Origin: Salinisphaera hydrothermalis C41B8
Lineage (GTDB): Bacteria > Pseudomonadota > Gammaproteobacteria > Nevskiales > Salinisphaeraceae
Length of the DNA: 60,874 nucleotides
Direction: 5' to 3'
Assembly: GCF_000732535.1 (NCBI RefSeq)
Contig: NZ_APNK01000022.1
Location: 1-60,874, forward strand
A model generated the notes under the pieces. That model did no database searches and had not been told where the DNA came from. It saw only the letters and a list, made by a program, of their open reading frames with translations. This document shows, piece by piece, positions 53,589 to 60,874 of the stretch. The stretch's first letter is position 1; each line of letters opens with the position of its first letter. Both the position numbers and the translations under genes were made by a program.

Positions 53589-54422
53589 TCAGTTTTCGAA
53601 CACCATGATGCCCCAGGCCAGGCGGCCGGCCGAGCCGGCCTCGACCCAGTGTTGCAGGCCTTTCTTCATATTCGACACATAGCGCTCGGAGATATGACCG
53701 TTGAGCTCGCTGCGATGGGCGTCGAGCTCGCGGTGAATCCGGTCATAGTGGCGTGGCACCTGCTCGGTATGATCCTCGAACGTCCGCTCGGTCAGGCCGC
53801 GCCGGGTCAGCTGTTCGCGATAGAAGCCCGGCGAGCCCATGGTCTCGAGCTGAATGCGGTCGAGTACCGGCTGCAGCGCATCCGGCGATACGTCGTCGGC
53901 GGACATCGGATCGGTGAACACGAATACGCCGCCCGGCTTGAGTACGCGGACCACTTCATCGAGTACCCGCCGCCGGTTGCCGGAATGCAGGATGGCGTCC
54001 TGCGACCAGACCACTTCGAAGCTGTCGGCCTCGTAAGGGATGTCTTCGAAATTGCCGTCGACGATGGTGACCTTGTCCTCCAGTCCTCGTTCGTCGATCT
54101 GCCGGCGGCCGCGTTCGTTCTGGACTTCGGACAGGTTCAGTGACACCACATGGGCGCCGTAGTGCTCGGCGACATAGCAGGCCGAGCCGCCATAGCCGCC
54201 GCCGATATCCAGCACGCGCGTGTCGCGACCGAGCTTGTCGGCGACCAGTTCGGCCATGCGGGCGACGGTGCGGCGGCTGGCTTTCAGCACCGGTTCGTCG
54301 TCGGACTTGTACAGCCCGATATGGATATCCTCGCCGCCCCAGAGCCGGGAATAGAACGTATCGGCGTCGCTGCTGTTGTAATAATTCTGGGCGGTCTTCA
54401 CCGCCGTGGAATATTCGCTCAT
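53589..54422 (-). CDS. Sarcosine/dimethylglycine N-methyltransferase
   Basis: This 277-residue SAM-dependent enzyme carries out the last two methylations of the glycine-to-betaine route. The sequence YYNSSDADTFYSRLWGGEDIHIGLY at the N-terminus (in two runs) is characteristic of SDMT from halophiles. The SAM-binding motif VLDIGGGYGGSACYVA lies near residue 70. GAGGGGGG precedes the ATG. It lies 18 bp after the glycine/sarcosine methyltransferase gene. Betaine is an osmoprotectant, so this marks a salt-adapted host. Confidence 0.93.
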   Translation of the reverse strand: MSEYSTAVKTAQNYYNSSDADTFYSRLWGGEDIHIGLYKSDDEPVLKASRRTVARMAELVADKLGRDTRVLDIGGGYGGSACYVAEHYGAHVVSLNLSEVQNERGRRQIDERGLEDKVTIVDGNFEDIPYEADSFEVVWSQDAILHSGNRRRVLDEVVRVLKPGGVFVFTDPMSADDVSPDALQPVLDRIQLETMGSPGFYREQLTRRGLTERTFEDHTEQVPRHYDRIHRELDAHRSELNGHISERYVSNMKKGLQHWVEAGSAGRLAWGIMVFEN

Positions 54423-54440
54423 CGGTTGTCCCCCCTCGGT

Positions 54441-55298
54441 TTATTCGCTGACGTCGTCGTCTTCATCAGCCGAGAGATAGCTCTTCTCGGCGACGTGGAT
54501 GAAGAAATCCGGGTCGTCCTCGCGATAGCTCGATTGGAAATCGCCGTAGGTCGTCACGCGCTGGAAACCGACCTGGTGCATCAGGTCGTGCACGTAGGCC
54601 TTGCGCAGCGGGAACATGTTGAGGTGGTAGACGGAGCCATCGTCCGAGAACTCGTAGCGGAAGCGTGCCAGGCCGTCGTCGACATGCTCCGGCTGGGCGG
54701 ATACCCCTTCGCCGCAGTAGTAGAACTTGTGGCTCGGGCCGCCGGTCTTGCCGTCGAGCAGGGCATCGTAGTTGCGCTGGTCGAGGATGAGGATGCCGTC
54801 GTGCTTGAGCATCGAGTAGAACTCGGCCAGCGTGCGGCGGCGGTCGTGTTCGTTGAAGATATGGGTGAAGGAGTTGCCGAGGCAGATGATGGCGTCGTAG
54901 CGGCCGACCAGATCGCGGCTCATCCAGCGCCAGTCGCTGTGTACGGTCTTGAGAATGAAGCCGCGCTCACGGGCGTTGTCGAAGGCTTTGGTGAGCATCT
55001 GCGGACTGCCGTCGACGCTGGCGACTTCGAAGCCGGCGCGCAGCAGCTGGACGGAGTGGAAGCCGGTGCCGCAAGCTGCATCGATGACGGTTTCGCAGCC
55101 GTAGTGCTTGAGCACATCGATGAAAAAACTGCCCTCGCTGGCAGCGCGGCCGTCCCAGTCGATCAGGTCGTCCCAGCGTTCGACGAAATCGTGGACGTAT
55201 TCGTGTTGGTAGTGGTCGGTTTCGCGGATTTCGGTCGGCGTGTCGCCGAAGTCCTGCGTGCGTTGAAACATCGGGTCGGCGGTCGAGCCGCTACTCAT
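54441..55298 (-). CDS. Glycine/sarcosine N-methyltransferase
   Basis: This 285-residue enzyme starts betaine synthesis by methylating glycine and sarcosine with SAM. The SAM-binding motif is VIDAACGTGFHSVQLL (about 73-88), followed by FEVASVDGSPQML and GRYDAIICLGNSFTHI. I chose the ATG at 55298, 9 bp after an AGGA; an ATG at 55304 lies too close to it. It forms a two-gene operon with SDMT. The upstream gap (55,299-55,550) should contain the osmotic promoter, but I could not define one. Confidence 0.93.
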   Translation of the reverse strand: MSSGSTADPMFQRTQDFGDTPTEIRETDHYQHEYVHDFVERWDDLIDWDGRAASEGSFFIDVLKHYGCETVIDAACGTGFHSVQLLRAGFEVASVDGSPQMLTKAFDNARERGFILKTVHSDWRWMSRDLVGRYDAIICLGNSFTHIFNEHDRRRTLAEFYSMLKHDGILILDQRNYDALLDGKTGGPSHKFYYCGEGVSAQPEHVDDGLARFRYEFSDDGSVYHLNMFPLRKAYVHDLMHQVGFQRVTTYGDFQSSYREDDPDFFIHVAEKSYLSADEDDDVSE

Positions 55299-55550
55299 AC
55301 GCATATCCTTTTGTTGCAGCCGTTGCTGCGCTTTGGGCGCCGGCCACAAGCTCTTCAAATGGATCGCCTCCACCCTAGTCAGAGTTACGGATGAACTTCA
55401 ATTTGGCTTGTACGCAAGATATCGCGGATTGTCTGCGTCCGATGTCCTGTAAGGCAGCTAAGCCAAGGCCCGGGGCGATCCATGTATTTTTTGTGACGGC
55501 GTTGTAATCGTCGGCGGAAGCGCGTCGATCTGCGCAAATCGAGTGGGCTA

Positions 55551-57182
55551 ATGCGCCGATTCACTGAGTTGTACACACATCTGGACGCCACCACGGCGAC
55601 CCACCCGAAAGTTGCCGCCATGCGCGATTATTTCGCCGCGGCGCCGCCGGCCGACGCGGCCTGGGCGGTCTCGTTTCTGTGTGGCCGCCGGATCAAGCGG
55701 CTGATCCCCGGAACGCGGCTTCGGGAATGGGTTGCCGAGGCGATCGGCATGCCGATGTGGCTGGTCGAGGAAAGTTATTCGGCGGTCGGCGACTCCGCCG
55801 AGACCATGACGCTGCTGCTCGACGAGATCGAGGCCGGCGATGCCGGGCTGGATGTGCCGCTGCATGCGTGGGTCGAAAATCGTATCCTGCCGCTGAAGGA
55901 TCTCGACGAGAGCGAACAGAAAGCCCGTCTGCTCGGCTATTGGCGCGAGTTGCCGACCGATGCGCGCTTCACGCTCAACAAGCTGTTGACCGGCGCGTTC
56001 CGGGTCGGTGTGTCGCGCCGACTGGTCACGCGGGCCCTGGCCGAAGTGGCCGATATCGAGCCCGCCCGGGTGGCGCATCGGCTAATGGGGCGCTGGCAGC
56101 CCACGCCCGAATTCTTCGAACGGCTCGTCGACCCGGCCGATCGGGGTGAGGACGCGGCGCAGCCGTATCCGTTCTTCCTTGCTTCGCCGATCGAGAACGC
56201 GCCGATCGAGTCGATCAGCGAGCTCGGGCCCGTGGCCGACTGGCAGGCTGAATGGAAATGGGACGGCATTCGCGCCCAGATCATCCGTCGGGCCGGGGAA
56301 TGTCATATCTGGTCGCGTGGTGAAGATCTCATGGAAGGCCGGTTCCCCGAGCTGGAAGCCGCCGCGGCCGCGTTGCCGAACGGCTCGGTGCTCGATGGCG
56401 AGATCCTGGCCTGGGTCCCCGGCGAGGCCTTGCCCCTGCCATTCGCCCGGCTGCAACGCCGCATCGGCCGGCTCAAGCCCTCGGCCAACATGCAGAAAAA
56501 GCATCCGGTACGGTTTTTCGCCTATGACCTGATGGAATATGAAGGCGCCGATATCCGCGAACGCCCGCTGGAAGAGCGGCGGGCCCTGCTGGCCGACGCG
56601 CTTGCGGGTATCGATGAGCGCATTGCGCTGTCGGAACATCTGGCCGCGAACTCCTGGGACGAACTGGCCGCTCTGCGCGAGCGCTCGCGCGAATTTGCGA
56701 CCGAAGGCTTCGTGCTCAAGCGGCGCGGCTCGCCCTATCGGGTCGGGCGCGTACGCGGCGACTGGTGGAAATGGAAGGTCGATCCCTATGCGATCGACGC
56801 CGTGCTGCTGTATGCCCAGCCCGGTTCCGGCCGGCGCTCGAATCTGCTGACCGACTATACGTTTGCGGTCTGGGACGGCGACGAACTCGTCCCGTTCGCC
56901 AAGGCCTACTCCGGACTGACCGACAAAGAGATCCGGCAGGTCGATTCGTGGATTCGCAAAAACACAAAAGAGCGCTTCGGCCCGGTGCGTTCGGTGACGC
57001 CGTATCATGTCTTCGAGCTGCACTTCGAGGGCATCCAGGCCTCGAACCGACATAAATCCGGGATTGCCGTGCGTTTTCCGCGTATCGCGCGCTGGCGCAC
57101 CGACAAGCCGCTGGCGGAGGCGGATACGCTGGACAACGTGAAGGCCTTGCTGCCGCCCAACGAACGCGCCGACCTCGGTTGA
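55551..57182 (+). CDS. ATP-dependent DNA ligase (LigC/LigB-like)
   Basis: This 543-residue ATP-dependent ligase acts alongside the NAD-dependent LigA that all bacteria have. The N-terminal helical DNA-binding domain spans about 1-200. The adenylation domain has nucleotidyl Lys in WKWDGIRAQ (about residue 228), then GSVLDGEIL, RFFAYDLMEYEG, EGFVLKRR and KWKVDPYAIDAVLLYAQ. An OB-fold follows. Its common companion genes (ligase-associated exonuclease, helicase and phosphoesterase) are absent here. It is presumably used in repair. Confidence 0.92.
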   Translation: MRRFTELYTHLDATTATHPKVAAMRDYFAAAPPADAAWAVSFLCGRRIKRLIPGTRLREWVAEAIGMPMWLVEESYSAVGDSAETMTLLLDEIEAGDAGLDVPLHAWVENRILPLKDLDESEQKARLLGYWRELPTDARFTLNKLLTGAFRVGVSRRLVTRALAEVADIEPARVAHRLMGRWQPTPEFFERLVDPADRGEDAAQPYPFFLASPIENAPIESISELGPVADWQAEWKWDGIRAQIIRRAGECHIWSRGEDLMEGRFPELEAAAAALPNGSVLDGEILAWVPGEALPLPFARLQRRIGRLKPSANMQKKHPVRFFAYDLMEYEGADIRERPLEERRALLADALAGIDERIALSEHLAANSWDELAALRERSREFATEGFVLKRRGSPYRVGRVRGDWWKWKVDPYAIDAVLLYAQPGSGRRSNLLTDYTFAVWDGDELVPFAKAYSGLTDKEIRQVDSWIRKNTKERFGPVRSVTPYHVFELHFEGIQASNRHKSGIAVRFPRIARWRTDKPLAEADTLDNVKALLPPNERADLG

Positions 57183-57250
57183 GTTAGACGCGCCCGCACG
57201 GTCGGGCCGGTTCCGGTTAGCATCGTCGCTCAACCGAGCGGAATCGGCCG

Positions 57251-58159
57251 ATGAGTTTTTCTTTCCAGCAACTGCGTTATTTCGTTGCCGTGGCCGAGCA
57301 GGGCTCGATCTCAGGCGCGGCGCGCGAACTGTTTGCCTCGCAGTCGACCATTACCGAGGCGATCAAGGCGCTGGAATCCGATCTCGGGGTGACGCTCGTG
57401 CAGCGCCATGCGCGCGGCATGGCGCTGACGCATCGCGGGCATACGTTCCTGCGCCATGCCCAGCGCATTCTCGCCGAGGTCAGCCATGCGCGTTCGACGT
57501 TCACCGCGGGGCGCCAGCGTATTACCGGCACGCTCAACCTCGGCGTGACATCGCTGGTGGCCGGCTATGCGCTGCCCGAGCTGCTGGCGCGCTATCGACG
57601 CGCGTTTCCGGCCACGGCCGTTTCGGTGTATGAAGACAGCCCGGAATATCTCGAGCATTTCCTGCTGGGCGGCGAGCTCGACGTGGCGCTGTTGTTTCTC
57701 TCGGCCCTCAACGAGCCGTCGGCGTTCAACAGCGAAGTGATCAAACGCTATCCGTTCCGGCTCTGGGTGCCGGTCGGGCATCGCCTGGCCGAGGAAGGAC
57801 GGGTCCAGCGGTCGCGGCTGGCCGACGAGCATTATGTGCTGCTCGATCTGGACGAAATCCGGGCCTCGACCGAGTCGCTCTGGCGCGACATGCGCCAGAC
57901 GCCCCGCATCGCCTATCGCACGACCTCGGTGGAAGCGGTGCGCAGTCTGGTGGCCACCGGCGCCGGGGTGTCGGTTTTGCCCGATCTGATGTATCGCCCC
58001 TGGTCGCTGGAAGGCGACCGCATCGGCGTGGCCGAACTGGTCGACGGCCTGGCGCCGGTGGCAGTGGGTGTCGTCTCCCGGCGCGGCACGCAACTTTCCG
58101 CAGCCGCTGCGGCCTTCGTCGAAATGGCGCTGGAGAAGACCTCGCTGCGTCAGGGGTAG
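57251..58159 (+). CDS. LysR-family transcriptional regulator
   Basis: This 302-residue LysR protein has an N-terminal winged HTH (FSFQQLRYFVAVAEQGSI, SQSTITEAIKALE), then a periplasmic-binding-protein-like effector domain (LNLGVTSLVAGYALPELLARY; VATGAGVSVLPDLMY). It lies directly upstream of, and on the same strand as, the aldehyde dehydrogenase and ABC ATPase. A T-N11-A palindrome in the gap after it suggests it regulates those genes. The inducer is unknown, possibly an amine or aldehyde. Confidence 0.92.
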   Translation: MSFSFQQLRYFVAVAEQGSISGAARELFASQSTITEAIKALESDLGVTLVQRHARGMALTHRGHTFLRHAQRILAEVSHARSTFTAGRQRITGTLNLGVTSLVAGYALPELLARYRRAFPATAVSVYEDSPEYLEHFLLGGELDVALLFLSALNEPSAFNSEVIKRYPFRLWVPVGHRLAEEGRVQRSRLADEHYVLLDLDEIRASTESLWRDMRQTPRIAYRTTSVEAVRSLVATGAGVSVLPDLMYRPWSLEGDRIGVAELVDGLAPVAVGVVSRRGTQLSAAAAAFVEMALEKTSLRQG

Positions 58160-58207
58160 CCTTTCGACGAATGCGCTCGCTCACAGGCTATTGTCGCGTC
58201 GAAGGTT

Positions 58208-58220
58208 TCGGTTTTACCGA
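58208..58220 (+). promoter_or_regulatory. LysR-type T-N11-A palindrome
   Basis: TCGGT-TTT-ACCGA is a dyad matching the T-N11-A rule for LysR boxes. It lies in the 178-bp gap between the LysR gene and the dehydrogenase. Confidence 0.5.
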
Positions 58221-58337
58221 TAATGCATTTCTATTTTTTGTTATTGCGATAGCGGGGCCGCTGTGTAAATACTCGAATCAACCCGGATTGACGTCGGCGA
58301 TGCCGGCTGATCCGCGATCATTCGAGGAGGGCACACC

Positions 58338-59786
58338 ATGCAGCAGGGCGGCGACCATTCGATTCCGACCGCGCTTCTGATCGGCGACCAGCACGTCGCC
58401 GGGCAGGGCGAGGCCGAGACCATTCTCAACCCGTTTACGGGCATGGCGATCGGCGAGGTGCCGGAAGCCACGCCGAGCCAGCTCGATGCCGCGGTTGCGG
58501 CGGCGCGCGGCGCGTTCGACACGTGGTCGCGGAGCACGCCGGGCGCGCGTTCGGCGGCGCTGCTGGCGCTGGCTGACACCATCGAAAAACATGCCGACGA
58601 GTTCGTCCGGCTGGAAGCCCTGAACTGCGGCAAGCCGGCCCACATCGTGGCCGCCGAGGAAGTGCCGGCCACGGCCGACGTGATTCGGTTCTTCGCCGGC
58701 GCGGCGCGTTGTCTATCGGCGAGCGCGGCCGGCGAATACATGGCCGGTTATACCTCGATGGTCCGGCGTGATGCCGTGGGTGTGATCGGCTCGATCGTGC
58801 CCTGGAACTATCCATTGATGATGGCCGCCTGGAAGTTCGCCCCGGCGCTGGCCGCGGGCAACACCGTGGTGCTCAAGCCCTCGGAACAGACGCCGTTGAC
58901 CGCGCTGCTGCTGGCTAAAGTTGCGGGCGAGGCGCTGCCGGCCGGCGTGCTCAATATCGTCACCGGACGCGGCGAGACGATTGGCGCGCGGCTGGTCGAT
59001 CATGCCGGCATCGACATGGTGTCGCTGACCGGTGATGTCGCCACCGGCAAGAAGATTCTGGCCGCGGCCTCCAAGAGCGTGAAGCGTACCCATCTGGAGC
59101 TGGGCGGCAAAGCGCCCGTGGTGGTGTTCGACGACGCCGATCTGGACGCCGTGGTGGAAGGTGTCCGCACCTTCGGCTACTTCAACGCTGGCCAGGATTG
59201 CACCGCCGCCTGTCGCGTCTACGCCGGTCCGAAAATCTACGACAAGCTGGTGGCCGATCTGTCGTCGGCGGTGTCGGGCATTGCTTACGGCAAGGCCGAG
59301 GACAGCGCCAACGAAATCCCGCCGCTGATCTCGGCGCGCCAGCGCGATCGGGTGGCCAGCTTCGTCGAGCGGGCCGCGGAACTGCGCCATACCGAGATCA
59401 CCGCCGGCGGCCGTGCGGCCGATGGTGACGGCTTCTTTTATCAGCCGACCGTGATTGCCGGTGCGCTGCAGGACGACGAAATCGTGCGCCGCGAAGTGTT
59501 CGGGCCGGTCGTCTCGGTCACGCGCTTCGACAACGACGAGCAGGCGATCGCCTGGGCCAACGATTCGAACTATGGCCTGGCGTCGTCAGTCTGGACGGCG
59601 GATGTCGGCCGGGCGATGGATGTATCGGCGCGCATGCGCTATGGCTGCACCTGGGTGAATTGCCACTTCATGCTCTGCAACGAAATGCCTCATGGCGGCA
59701 TCAAGCAGTCCGGTTACGGCAAGGACATGTCGATGTACTCGCTGGAGGACTACACGGCCGTCCGGCACGTCATGGTCAAGCATTGA
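58338..59786 (+). CDS. Gamma-aminobutyraldehyde-type aldehyde dehydrogenase (PatD/YdcW-like)
   Basis: This 482-residue NAD-dependent ALDH has VPWNYPLMM and the general-base Glu in LELGGKAP. The catalytic Cys is in [12 protein letters not shown], the context typical of aminobutyraldehyde dehydrogenases. C-terminal [15 protein letters not shown] is also seen. It would oxidise 4-aminobutanal from putrescine to GABA. A betaine aldehyde dehydrogenase role is less likely. GAGGAGGG precedes the ATG, and its stop overlaps the ATPase start (TGATG). Confidence 0.9.
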   Translation: MQQGGDHSIPTALLIGDQHVAGQGEAETILNPFTGMAIGEVPEATPSQLDAAVAAARGAFDTWSRSTPGARSAALLALADTIEKHADEFVRLEALNCGKPAHIVAAEEVPATADVIRFFAGAARCLSASAAGEYMAGYTSMVRRDAVGVIGSIVPWNYPLMMAAWKFAPALAAGNTVVLKPSEQTPLTALLLAKVAGEALPAGVLNIVTGRGETIGARLVDHAGIDMVSLTGDVATGKKILAAASKSVKRTHLELGGKAPVVVFDDADLDAVVEGVRTFGYFNAGQDCTAACRVYAGPKIYDKLVADLSSAVSGIAYGKAEDSANEIPPLISARQRDRVASFVERAAELRHTEITAGGRAADGDGFFYQPTVIAGALQDDEIVRREVFGPVVSVTRFDNDEQAIAWANDSNYGLASSVWTADVGRAMDVSARMRYGCTWVNCHFMLCNEMPHGGIKQSGYGKDMSMYSLEDYTAVRHVMVKH

Positions 59787-60835
59787 TGAACGATTCCGCC
59801 TCCGCCATCCAGACTCCCGCCATGGCCGACAGCATCGTCCGCCTGGCCGGTGTCGGCAAGACGTTCGGCCCGGCCGTGGCGGTGGAAAAACTCGATCTCG
59901 ATATTCGGCGCGGCGAGTTCTTTACGTTGCTTGGACCGTCGGGTTCGGGCAAGACCACGACCTTGCGCATGATCGCCGGCTTCGAGCAGCCGAGCTTCGG
60001 ACGGATCGATATCGACGGGCGTGATGTCACGAAAATTGCGCCCTACGATCGCGATATCAACACGATTTTTCAGGACTATGCGCTGTTCCCGCATATGAGC
60101 GTGGCCAAGAACGTCGCCTACGGGCTGCAGGCCAAGCGGGTGAACAAGCGCGAGATCCCGCAGCGTGTGGCCGAAGCGCTACGCGCCGTTCGCCTCGAGA
60201 ATTACGGCGAGCGCAATCCGGCCCAGCTGTCCGGCGGCCAGCGTCAGCGCGTCGCACTCGCCCGGGCGATCGTCAATCGGCCGCGGGTGCTGTTGCTGGA
60301 TGAGCCGCTCGGTGCGCTCGATCTCAAGCTGCGTCAGGAGATGCAGCATGAGTTGAAGCGGATCCAGGCCGAGGTCGCGATTACGTTCATCTACGTGACG
60401 CACGACCAGGAAGAAGCGCTGACCATGAGCGATCGCATCGCCGTGTTCAATGAGGGGCGCATCGAGCAGATCGGCGATCCGGTCACGCTCTACGAACGGC
60501 CGGCGAGCGAATTCGTGGCCAATTTCGTGGGGACGTCGAATCTCATCGAGCGCGGTGGCACGCGCTATGTGCTGCGCCCCGAAAAGATCCGGCTGGCGTT
60601 GAACGCAGCGGACTTCGAAGCCGCGGGCCGGCAGGTCGAGCCGGGCCGCGTCGAGTTCAAGGAATTCGTGGGCATGTTTGCCCGCTATACGGTCGTCCTC
60701 GATGCCGGTGAACGGGTCGTGGTGACCGAACAGAATCTGCCGGGCCACTCGGTTTTCGACCGCGTGGCTACGGGGGACGCCGTGCAGGTGGCATGGCACC
60801 GGGACAGCCTGTATGTGTTTGGTCCCGCTGTATGA
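59786..60835 (+). CDS. ABC transporter ATPase, spermidine/putrescine (PotA/YdcT-like)
   Basis: This 349-residue importer ATPase has Walker A LLGPSGSGKTTT (about 52-63), Q-loop FQDYALFPHMSV, signature LSGGQRQRVALARA, Walker B VLLLDEPLGALD and switch His in VTHDQEEA. A C-terminal TOBE regulatory domain follows. It is coupled to the dehydrogenase gene and resembles the polyamine transporter YdcT of the ydcSTUV-W locus. The binding protein and permeases are expected beyond the window end. Confidence 0.92.
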   Translation: MNDSASAIQTPAMADSIVRLAGVGKTFGPAVAVEKLDLDIRRGEFFTLLGPSGSGKTTTLRMIAGFEQPSFGRIDIDGRDVTKIAPYDRDINTIFQDYALFPHMSVAKNVAYGLQAKRVNKREIPQRVAEALRAVRLENYGERNPAQLSGGQRQRVALARAIVNRPRVLLLDEPLGALDLKLRQEMQHELKRIQAEVAITFIYVTHDQEEALTMSDRIAVFNEGRIEQIGDPVTLYERPASEFVANFVGTSNLIERGGTRYVLRPEKIRLALNAADFEAAGRQVEPGRVEFKEFVGMFARYTVVLDAGERVVVTEQNLPGHSVFDRVATGDAVQVAWHRDSLYVFGPAV

Positions 60836-60874
60836 TGGTTCAACGTTAACGCCAGAGTTCAAAGCGATCTTATG

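Overview
The window is about 60.9 kb of GC-rich chromosomal DNA. It most resembles a halophilic, respiratory gammaproteobacterium, plausibly Salinisphaera-like. Support for this comes from priA, ttcA, prfC, plsB, mlaA, dusB, phoPQ-like, ompW, fnr/anr, cydDCABX, nsrR/hmp and, notably, a glycine-to-betaine methyltransferase pair. The taxonomy is inferred from gene content, not from a marker search. I saw no tRNA, rRNA, CRISPR array, transposase, integrase or prophage genes.

Layout. 1-325: truncated copy of a dispersed repeat. 0.36-6.5 kb (minus strand): priA, a Nudix hydrolase, and a three-gene proton-translocating transhydrogenase (pntAA-pntAB-pntB). 6.7-11.6 kb: an exported protein of unknown function, a 5'-3' exonuclease overlapping a fructosamine-kinase homologue, ttcA, and a delta-9-type desaturase with a promoter/operator. 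11.8-17.4 kb: voltage-gated K+ channel, NlpC/P60 lipoprotein, exopolyphosphatase, a 780-bp repeat array, and prfC. 17.5-17.75 kb: a gene-free stretch that looks like a structured small RNA with its own terminator. 17.8-26 kb: acylphosphatase, an orphan ParB, then an envelope-lipid run (acyltransferase, SDR-like protein, mlaA, kinase-like protein, plsB). 26-31.3 kb: SppA-like peptidase, a PhoPQ-type two-component system with a PepSY protein, and small lipoproteins.

31.4-44.1 kb is a low-oxygen/stress block. It holds dusB, two tandem-domain universal stress proteins, CbpA-CbpM, OmpW, an FNR/ANR regulator with its four iron-sulfur cysteines, and cydDC-cydAB-cydX (cytochrome bd oxidase plus its exporter). 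Five FNR-type boxes lie here, and a sixth lies upstream of an FMN-binding-fold protein at 50.4 kb. The -10-like hexamers lie at about the spacing expected of class II activation. One box sits between fnr and cydD, and one is buried in the 3' coding end of cydC, upstream of cydA.

44.2-60.9 kb: Yip1-family membrane protein, lipid-kinase-like protein, acetyl-CoA hydrolase family protein, DUF2914-type membrane protein, lipA, the FNR-linked flavin protein, divergent hmp/nsrR sharing one operator, an SDR, the betaine synthesis pair, an ATP-dependent DNA ligase, and a LysR regulator followed by an aminobutyraldehyde-type dehydrogenase and a PotA-like ABC ATPase. The downstream transporter genes would lie beyond the window.

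The most novel-looking items are the C-rich-loop small RNA at about 17.55-17.74 kb, the nested inverted-repeat element at 14,989-15,771 (which supplies the ppx stop codon), and the two-helix CydX.
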